Below, piece after piece: positions 1-9,100 of a stretch of 11,553 nt of DNA. This DNA comes from Phoronis ovalis (Eukaryota > Phoronida > Phoronidae). Under the pieces are notes generated by a model. The model was not told the origin of the DNA. It searched no databases and was given only the letters and a program-made list of their open reading frames with translations. Location of the stretch: contig JAOXYB010052279.1 in NCBI GenBank assembly GCA_028565635.1, forward strand, positions 1-11,553, given 5' to 3'. The position numbers were made by a program, and so were the translations under genes. How positions within the stretch are numbered: position 1 is the first letter of the stretch; each line of letters opens with the position of its first letter.

Positions 1-32
1 TATATAAGTCTTTCTAAATATTTCCTGTACAG

Positions 33-109
33 GTGATCAGTAAAGATGCAGGAACCCAGCGTTGTCAAGGTACCGGAGATCCACATTTTTCTGGATTTGA
101 CCGAAAAGC
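33..109 (+). CDS. Exon 1 (first seen): start of VWD domain
   Basis: The exon follows the acceptor TTTCCTGTACAG and ends at the strong donor GTAAGT. It opens in phase 0 with VISKDAGTQRCQGTGDPHF. C11 followed by GDPH and a conserved FD (residues 22-23) is the hallmark start of a VWD domain. It ends two bases into a codon. There is no start Met or signal peptide, so the gene begins upstream of the window. Confidence 0.88.
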
Positions 110-3100
110 GTAAGTTATTTTAGAAACATGACATGTATCAAATTATAAAATTGTATTGAAATGTTATATCCGGCCATAATTCGTTGATAGGCATGATGTT
201 ATATACGAAATTGTGCTATTACATTTCAGAACTCAATAAACCGATACGTTACATTTGTATAACGCATTTGTTTGTATACATTAACACAGCATTCTAGTTT
301 AGTGCCGGGTGGACCCTCATGTATAAGCTGGTATTCATGCTCGGGAATGGCCTGAAAAAAGGACTCTAAACAAGTGGTCCAGAGTTTTGAAAAAGCACCT
401 CTAAACAAGATCACCCTCAAAAATAGTACCCTGCAAACATCAAAAATTGAATCTAAGCAAGACCAAAACCAAAAATGTGCATATAATAGCGCTTTCATTA
501 ATAATTAACATAAAAGTAAAACAGTTTATATTTCTTTATGTTATTCAGCGCCTATCATCTATATAACGTTGGTGAATATACCATGCACAAGAGTACTAAA
601 AGACCATTTGAGGTAAGTTAGTTATCAAGAGTTATAGCGCATTTTTAAGTTATTCAGTCAAAACTTACTTCTAGCTGAGAGGGTGACTAACTGTTCCATA
701 AAAATAGCGTTAATATACTGTAGCAATTGTTTCTTCAGAGGGTAACCTTTGTAGGAACAACCATCCGTGACTGCAACTGCACACTGGCCACAAACCAAAC
801 CCACCTCCGCTGGTCCCTTTTTTTAACTCATTACACAAGAGTATCTTTTTCCAGCTGCAAATAAGAACTTGGACTTGCTGGAGAGTATCATGCATATGTG
901 CCATTGCTGTGCGTGAAGGAAACGACGTTGTTACCATTGACATGTGCAATGGTCGCTTCGGAAAGACTGCACCAAAACTGAAGGTCAAATCTCAAAATCA
1001 GCTTCTTGAGGGCACCGCCATCAAAAGAGATCCATCAGGAAAATGGTTCCAGGTATATCTACTAGTATTACTATTACCTTGTCTATTCCGCAGAGTATTC
1101 AGCCCGGGTATTCAGTTTGAATGTAATGTGTTTGTTTGTTATGTATTGTTATGTATATTACCGTTATTTAAAACTGTAATAATTCCAAATAATGAACTTT
1201 TTCAAGACCAAAATCTAAATTTCCCGGGTCTTCACGCTTCTAAGAAGTTAGTATACACATACATCATGCTTATCTCAAATAGAAAACCTAGACTGGGTTG
1301 TTTTTGCAAAATAGTCCGGGATAAACTCAAGGCGTAATTCGTTGTAAAGCGAGATTCTTCTACTGTTTTTCAGATCAGTAAGCGCATTTGTTTCTGACTG
1401 GGGTACTCTATAGAATGCAAGTAGTACCGTAATCCGAAAAACATGTTCCAAACCGTTCCGTGGTCGATGCTGTTTTGCCACTGTATTTGAATTATTTTTA
1501 GATTTTCTTCCCCTCTGGAGGATGGATTAAAACACAAGCAAATCACTGGGGTTTGAATGTTTACACACAAGCACCAAGTGATGACTTCAGCGCTACCGAG
1601 GGAATTTGTGGAACGTTTGACAACAACGGCAACAATGACTTCACACTTAAAGGTGGTGAAGTATATGCTAATCAAAGGGATGCTTTCCCCAAACGATTCT
1701 TCGAGTCTTGGAGGTAAAATGTGTTCTTGAATAAATACTAATGTACGTGTACTTGTTTTCTAAAAGTAAAGTGATACATGCACAACTACAGTGCATATTA
1801 CTATTAATTGTTTGTTATAGTTTCTAGGTCATACATCGATTATAGCTGCATATAAGCATGCAACAAGTTTGAGATTGGAAAGTGTTCATAAAGCGCGCGC
1901 ATGTCGGTACTATAGATGTAGATACATATCTAACTATAAAAAAAATATACTTTTCCGATTCGCTTGACAATCTTACCTGTATTGTCAGTATTTAAATATA
2001 CATTAACAGAGTACCACAAGGAACCAGCTTATTCGACAAAGTACCAGCGGCTCAAAAACAATATGAATACAACCCACAGTACTGTAAGTGTCAGTCTGCT
2101 ACAGGGACGGTAGATTGCCGTGTAGGGAACAAGGTCAATGATCCAGTCAAGAAGGTATTTCCACTGTGTGAATTTTACATTATTTTATTTTATTTAAAAA
2201 TTGATATACACATGGATATCATGGCATCACATCACATCTTTTGTGATGTCGTAACATGTCATTAAAAGTCGACAGGATGTCTATTCCATTTCTCTTTAGT
2301 AAATAAAATTCCTCGCAATAAAATAAATATATTGTTTTGAAACACTATTTGTATTATGTACAGGGGGTACAAAAGTGGCGAGACGTTACCAAAACAGTTA
2401 ACAAAAGACTAAGAATCCGCCGTGATACCACCTATCACGATCTGGATACCGATGAAGAAGATAACTACACCTTCAACTATGGAAAAGGTGATAATACTTA
2501 TTTATTCATTGTTAGCATGATTCTGTAAAAGTATGTTACAAAACATGATTTTAAGCCGTTTTTCTTTTCAATTGTAGAAAGAATGAATTTTATTTGTATA
2601 CGCTCTACTGTCATTTTCCTGACAAATGCAGTTAGATGTTTGTATTTACACGAGTAATTGATTTCTTGTTAATATTTTTACGTATATTTTAAACGAGTGT
2701 GGCATATGTTAAATTATGTTCAGGAACATAATAACGTTGAAGCTGTTTTAATCGAGTGTGTAGTAAATAGAATAACACATTTTACTTCAGGGCTTTCTAG
2801 CATCCACCAACTATATCACACGCAATCGTTGAGCATTCACCCAAATCGTTGTGTATGTGACCAAATTCGTTTGACATTCACCGTCAAATTGTTGTTATAT
2901 TTTGCAATCACATAGTTCTTTCACCATTCGCAATTTCTGACACTTTTACTACGTTCACTGCGGGGGTTCACCACTAGATCACGTATAGATCAGCTTTACG
3001 ATTCACTGGAAAAGTAAAAATAAAATAATAAAAAATAATAATTCTGGAGCACCGTTGGTAAGATTGGTGAGGTTTAGTAATGTACTCTTTTTCTTATTTC

Positions 3101-6100
3101 TTTCGAAGCAGACATCAACTTCGATCATTAATGAATGGAATATTTTTACAATCCATAACTGACCAACGCCACATTTTAATTTTGTTGACGATTGGGGTCC
3201 GCATTGTGTGTGCAAAAATCGAGCGTACTTCGATTGAGAAAAAGTGAATTTGGATGGGAAACTGCGGGGATCCCCAGCGTCCTTTCTATGGAACGCCGCT
3301 GGGGACCCCCATAGTTTCCCATCTTTTCCCCGTATTTTTCCCATCCATAACTGACCAATGCAACATTTTAATTTTGTTTATGATATTTCCAAGTTACGCA
3401 AAAATAGCGTCGATTGGGAATCCGGTTTACGCAAAAATTGAGCACTTCTACGTGCGTACTTTGATTGAGAAAAAGTGCATTTGGATGGGAAACTACGGGG
3501 GTCCCCAGCGGCTTTCCATAGTAATGCGTAAAATGTACCGCCATTTTAAAGATCCGAAATTAAGTAATCACACAGCTCGATTCTCCGCTATATAAATCAA
3601 ACTTTCTTGATACTATATGTTTCATTTTCTACTAAATAAACTTAAATATTAACTCACCCTCTCCTTAAGTCAGCGCCAAATAACTAGGTCTATACATCAG
3701 AGAAGACGCATGCGATGCCGCATTTTCACTTCAATAGCATCCACCCCTGCGTTACAGTCACAGTAACTCCAAAAAATAATTCTTGTATTTTTTAATTTTT
3801 TTTCGACAAAATTAAACGTAGTTAAGAGTATTATGTGGTTGAATATAAAGAACTCAATTTATTTTTTATTTATCAGTCAAGATAATATACCGTTTATTCA
3901 AAATATAATTATAGTCTTCAAAGGTGAATGCTCAACGAACTTGGTGATTGGTGAACGAAGTCTGTGATTGCAAAACGTAACTTGTCATTGCACAACGATA
4001 TGCCGGTGAATTTCAAACGAATTTGGTCACTGCATAACGATTTGGATGATTGCTCAAATATTCCGTGTGATAGTCGGTGTTAGGTATTATTTGATGAGTG
4101 CCGTTATCTGTTCTAAAAACAATATTAAATTTTAAAATTAGCATCGTCCAGGATCATGAATATCATTTGAAACTTTTTCAAATTTGCAATACTCATAAGC
4201 TATTTCATAAAAAAACGCCAGTCTTGTTTAAATTACTGCATGTAAATGGTAATATAATTAAGATCATGTTTCCATTTTCCCTATTGAAAACGGAATGAAG
4301 AAATATTTCCCTTTTTTATTTAATAATAAGGAAAAGGAGCTGCTTCCCTTTTTCTTATTCGATTTAGGGTTTTTGAAACTAAAGAGAACTCTAGTTCCAG
4401 TCTTGAGTACCCCAATTTTGATCCGAATAAGGAAAAAAGAACCATTTCCTTTTCCTCGTTCGCTTTGGGTCGAATAAGGAAAAGGGAACCTTTTCCCTTT
4501 TCTTTATTTGATTTTGAGCCAAATAATGAAAAAAGAACCATTTTTTTCCTTATTCGATCGAGGGCTTTAAGAGGGAAAAGGGAACTCTAAATCGTTTTTG
4601 GATCAAACACGGAAAAAGGAACCATTTCCTTTTCCTTATTCGATTTTTAGACAACTAATGAAAAAAGACCATCTTATTTTTCTTTATTTGTTTTTTTTTC
4701 TGAATAAGGAAAAAGGATTTGTTGAGTGTTTTAATGAAGAAAACAGAATCCAAGTTACGGGTTTTCGGAACCTCACATGTACATATATACAGGTCCAATG
4801 ATGAAATTAGGGTGAATGTTCTTTAATTCATTTTGGTCCTATTAAAAGTACTCTAGAACAAAGCATAACATCCTGAATTGAATTGTATTGCTATATCCTA
4901 TAATTTAGTGCCTTAATTTCCGTTTTAGATTTTGTTCCCGTTGTTCCACAATGGCCTACAGCTAGTGGTCGAACAGAATCCAAAGCCAAACAAATTTGTA
5001 ACGACACTTTATACAAATCTTCACTGATGAAGAGGTGCGATCAAAGGAAGATTGATGTTCAAAGCATCATTGATGATTGTGTTGAAGATCTTAAGGTAAT
5101 TTAATATAAAGTAATGGTTGGCTTGCCGACAACATTATATTCAATTTTATAGGTAGTCTACGTGGTATCTTTTCCAAACTGTATTCATATTTTGTTTTTC
5201 TCCGTTATTATTTGTTAGATTTCTGATGATCTTGAATTTGCCAAGACTGGTTTGAATAAACTAGAAGACATGTGCCAGGAATTTATTCTGAAGGACCCGA
5301 AAAACTATGTCTCTGGTGATAATGGTACGTGCCTCATACGCCTCATACAGTGCCTGTATCTAGGCACATTACGTTACTACAAAAACATATTGTGTCCCTC
5401 TAATTAGTAAAAGAACAAATCACGCATGTATAATTAAATAGTTTAGTCTTTCATGCAAATTATTATCTTGATTGTAAATAATAGGTAGTTATATCATTTT
5501 AATTTTATATTATGAAAACGGTGTATAGTTAACTCATCAGCTCTCTCACATACTGCTGTGATACAGCAGTGTACATTTAGGTTATGCAGAAACTTTTTCG
5601 GTTTCATATGTACTGTAGCTTGTCATTCATCAAGGACAATTTAACAACATGCACGACTCTTTCTAATACAGCTGTGCTTTCAAATTGTATAAACTTTCTT
5701 ACAACTCATCAGGTACTAAAGTTCCCCCAGCTTTCGTAACAAGTGACCTTTGTCCAAATGACTGCAACCTACAAGGAAAGTGTAACCAAGGGAAATGTAC
5801 TTGTAACGCTGGGTTAACTGGGTCTGATTGTTCAATTTCTTTATCTACACCACCGACGGTTCTTGAAATAGCAAGGTATTTTTCTTATCTTTAGTTTTAT
5901 TTTCAGTTTAAGGCACAGTGCTCTAATAACATAATCCAATTGCAGAATTTCAGATGACTACTTTTTTATTTACAATTAAATTTCTACCTGCTTTTATCAT
6001 TTACAAATCATTATTTTCCTGAATTCCTTTAATTTTTTGTCTCGCAATCAGTGTTATCTTAGTCATTACATTTACCACAACCAGTGATATCTCAACGGCA

Positions 6101-9100
6101 ATCACGTTTGGAATTATCACTACTGCTTCTTTATCGAATTTTGATATTCATGTTGGCAATAACACGTGTTAATAACTGTACCGCGTGAACATCCATTATT
6201 TTTCAGGGAAGGTCACTGCAACATCCGTAGAAGACCATGCCAAACTGCTTTCCTGACAGCCAATAATCTTATGGACTCTTCTGAACTTGTTTGCCGTATA
6301 CGGCCCGTGGAGGTAACATTTTACCAGTTAGTCTAAGTTTATTATGCAAAGGTACAGCGATTTACACAGTAGTATTTCTACTTGCTTTTCATTCTGCCGT
6401 AAGCTGAGAATTTCTCAACAACAACACAAGAAACATTGGGTTTTACTATTTGTACATTATCGGGACCTGATAATTGTAGAATTGAGGAAAACCAATATGC
6501 AAACTTTAATCTCCATTTATACTATACGAGTATTGAAATTGTAGTCTTTCGAACTGTTTAATCAGCATACATTATCATGCATCTCGTGTGTTTTAGGTTA
6601 TTGATGGCCGTCCTTTTGCCGCTATTCATCCCACTAGTGCACACAAAACTGTTGTTGCTGAATTTGAGAGCTATCGCGAAGTTGCATGTAATCTTGGTTT
6701 ACCCAGAGCTGGAAGAGGTCAGTACGAATATAATGATTTTAAAATACCAGGAATTTATCTCAACGTATTTTTTTCGATTCAACGTATATATACCGACTAT
6801 TATTCCAGGCAAACCTGCTTCTGGTGCAATGGTATCCGTAAGTAATGATGGAAAAATTTGGAGTGAAGAATCGATGTTCCTGGCTTACGATGGCTTGTGT
6901 CAGAATTGCAATAACAGCGAATGTGTACAAAAGGTGAGAATAACGCTTAGTCAAATTGCAGCCTTCATGATTAAACATAAATTATATAAGTTTGTTATTT
7001 TAATATTCAAAAAATTAGTTAGCTAAAGTTAAAAGTAACAACAATTGACAATTTATGTAGCAGCAATATTTTAGATATGTACAATTATTTTATGTGTGAA
7101 AGCCGCAAGCTGGATCAGTAGCTATATTTTGTTAATTGTAGCCAAACACCTGTTTGATTAATGGGCGTTGTTATGCTAATGGGGAAACTGCCATTGGGAA
7201 TAGATTGAAAGTGTGCGATCCAGTCAAAAGCACAAATTCCTGGACAGAAAGTAAGTCATGACATGCCAAATTGCATGAAATAATGTAATAGAAAAGCAAT
7301 TTTCATAGTAGAGTAATTTACAGAAGCATGACAATGCGTAGATTGAAGTGTTCACCTTAAAATTAATTACTGTAAGGCACAGAGGTTCTTCAGAGACACC
7401 ACGTAGAATAATTATATGTTTCATGTACAACTCAGCTGAATATTACGTTATAACGTTTTAGTACCAACTACTACAGCGTCAACTACCACTACAACTACTC
7501 TTGCACCAACTACTACCACCACCACTGAAGTACCGAAGACAAACCCCCCGAACTGGGCACCACTTGGTGGCAAGAAGATCGAACGCTGGGATATTTGGAC
7601 CAAGTGAGTATAGCCAACATACCATGATACAAGAAAGCGGTAGATGGACGAAATTTGTAAATTTTGTACTAATAGAGCCATATATTAAATAAATTTCATT
7701 TTAAATGTCACATTAACTCAAAATAAATTAAAATTGACCAAAAATATATTGTTTTACTTTTTAATAAACTCTAGTCTTTATGTGAACTTTGATTGGAACT
7801 AAGAGCTTAGTCCATGCTCAAAATAATTCTTCGATGTTATTATTAGGCATGCCTACCTAGCTGTTATGACTGTGACATATCGCACCTTCTATTTAGGAGC
7901 CAGACTGGCTGTGTGTGCTATTTTGACACATCTCGTACTGACTGCGCGTGTTGTGACGAGGGTGGTTGTCAATGTACAGAAGAGAACAAGGACCAGTGTG
8001 TGAAATGTGGAGAAACACATAGATGTGGAACTCGTAAGTACTTGCTTATTGCATGCATAACTCACTTAGCTACACGGCTGACTGTCATGGTCTGCTATAG
8101 TAACTAAGAAAGCCACCAAATTAGGAAATATAATTATTTATTTTGGATAGCAATAAATATAATTTATGCTGAAACTAGACAGAATTTCTTACCAATACTA
8201 CTATATTGTAATGCCAAGGTGTTGTTTTGGCTCTGTCAGATTTGTCCAGTGTATGCATGCTATGTAAGTGGTTATAGCAGATTTTGCTAAAATGTTACAC
8301 ATAGAAGCTGATTTATTTGTGTACTACCAAGAAAACTTCGAACAATAAATGAAATCGTGTCTGAAGTTCTTGTTTCAGCATTTTTCTCGTTTACAAATTT
8401 GTTTATTTTATGCGGTAATATATTTTGTATATTATCTTTATTGCTGTCATATGATCTTTGTATGAACTTCTAAGTTGTCCAATGCTGGAAAACCAGAAGG
8501 TTGTTCCTGTTTTCTAAATCTACATTAGTGTTAGTTATACATTTCATAAAATCTTTGAAATTGTCTTGGCACTTTCGATTCCGAGTACAATTCCGGCAAA
8601 TATACCACCCGTGACATATATGTTTTGATTACAAAACGTTAATAATTTCTTGAATGCTAATGTGACATTAGTAGCTTTGTTGGTGTGCTTGGTAATGTGT
8701 CTAGTTTCAAATCTTTTTACCGCGTCTGAAAGTTCTTGGCAGTCAAGATTTACGAAATCACTGTGATACATAAAGTTTAACAATACAATACTTCCACCAA
8801 GAAGAAATATGACATGTTTTCCTAGTTTTGTCACTAAGTATCCCATTGACCATCCTGTAGATACGCCTAGAATCATTTGTTCCTTTGGCGATCCAAATGC
8901 TAGATTACTTCGTGCCATAGTTACAGTACAGCTGCAGTGTCTGGCACTTCGGTGAATATCTAAATGTTCCATTTCATTTTCATCCTCCTTATTTGCTAAG
9001 CAAAATGTAGCAAAGCAGCATGGACATCGTTTGTAGCTTGGCATCTTTCAAGCACGATTACATTTTTTTATACTTCAATAAATATGTTTGGTATGGATTC

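Larger units (their letters stand above)
2805..4079. mobile_element. Non-autonomous DNA transposon-like element with long terminal inverted repeats
   Basis: The left end (from about 2805, CACCAACTATATCACACG) is matched, reversed and complemented, by the right end (ending about 4079). The match reads CACCGACTATCACACG and continues with CCAAATCGTT, TGACCAAATTCGTTTGA and TTTTGCAATCACA in the same order. The arms extend about 130-150 bases with small indels. Each arm is made of ~22-bp subunits containing TCGTT...ATTCACC. There is no transposase ORF inside, so if mobile it depends on another element. The edges are estimates, and I could not settle a target-site duplication; a TA lies just outside each end. 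Confidence 0.75.
2488..4928 (+). other. Intron 6, enlarged by repeats
   Basis: This 2441-base intron interrupts a codon after its first base. Its first 300 bases and its last 200 bases hold nothing recognisable. The middle holds an inverted-repeat transposon-like element and a tandem palindrome array, both listed separately. The open frames inside it read repeat DNA; MGNYGGPQR-like peptides appear on both strands because of the inverted repeat. I do not call them genes. Confidence 0.8.

Noticed and set aside
226-498. 90-residue minus-strand open frame in intron 1
   Set aside because: No recognisable domain and no exon signals on that strand. It may be part of a decayed repeat, but I cannot name it.
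909-1337. 142-residue plus-strand frame starting at an internal Met
   Set aside because: Its first part is exon 3 in the real frame; the rest is intron 3 read-through past a good donor at 1053.
3003-3595. Open frames on both strands with repeated MGNYGGPQR-like peptides
   Set aside because: The peptides come from the direct and inverted 27-base repeats read in different frames and strands. There is no domain, no splice support and no start context.
4310-4722. CRISPR-like array
   Set aside because: The repeats are themselves imperfect palindromes of changing length, the spacers are short and similar, and the DNA is eukaryotic with introns.
4295-4801. Lys/Phe/Glu-rich open frames
   Set aside because: They read the palindromic A/G-rich array on both strands and are low-complexity.
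6760-6978. Minus-strand open frame opposite exon 12
   Set aside because: It is a shadow of a well-supported plus-strand exon.
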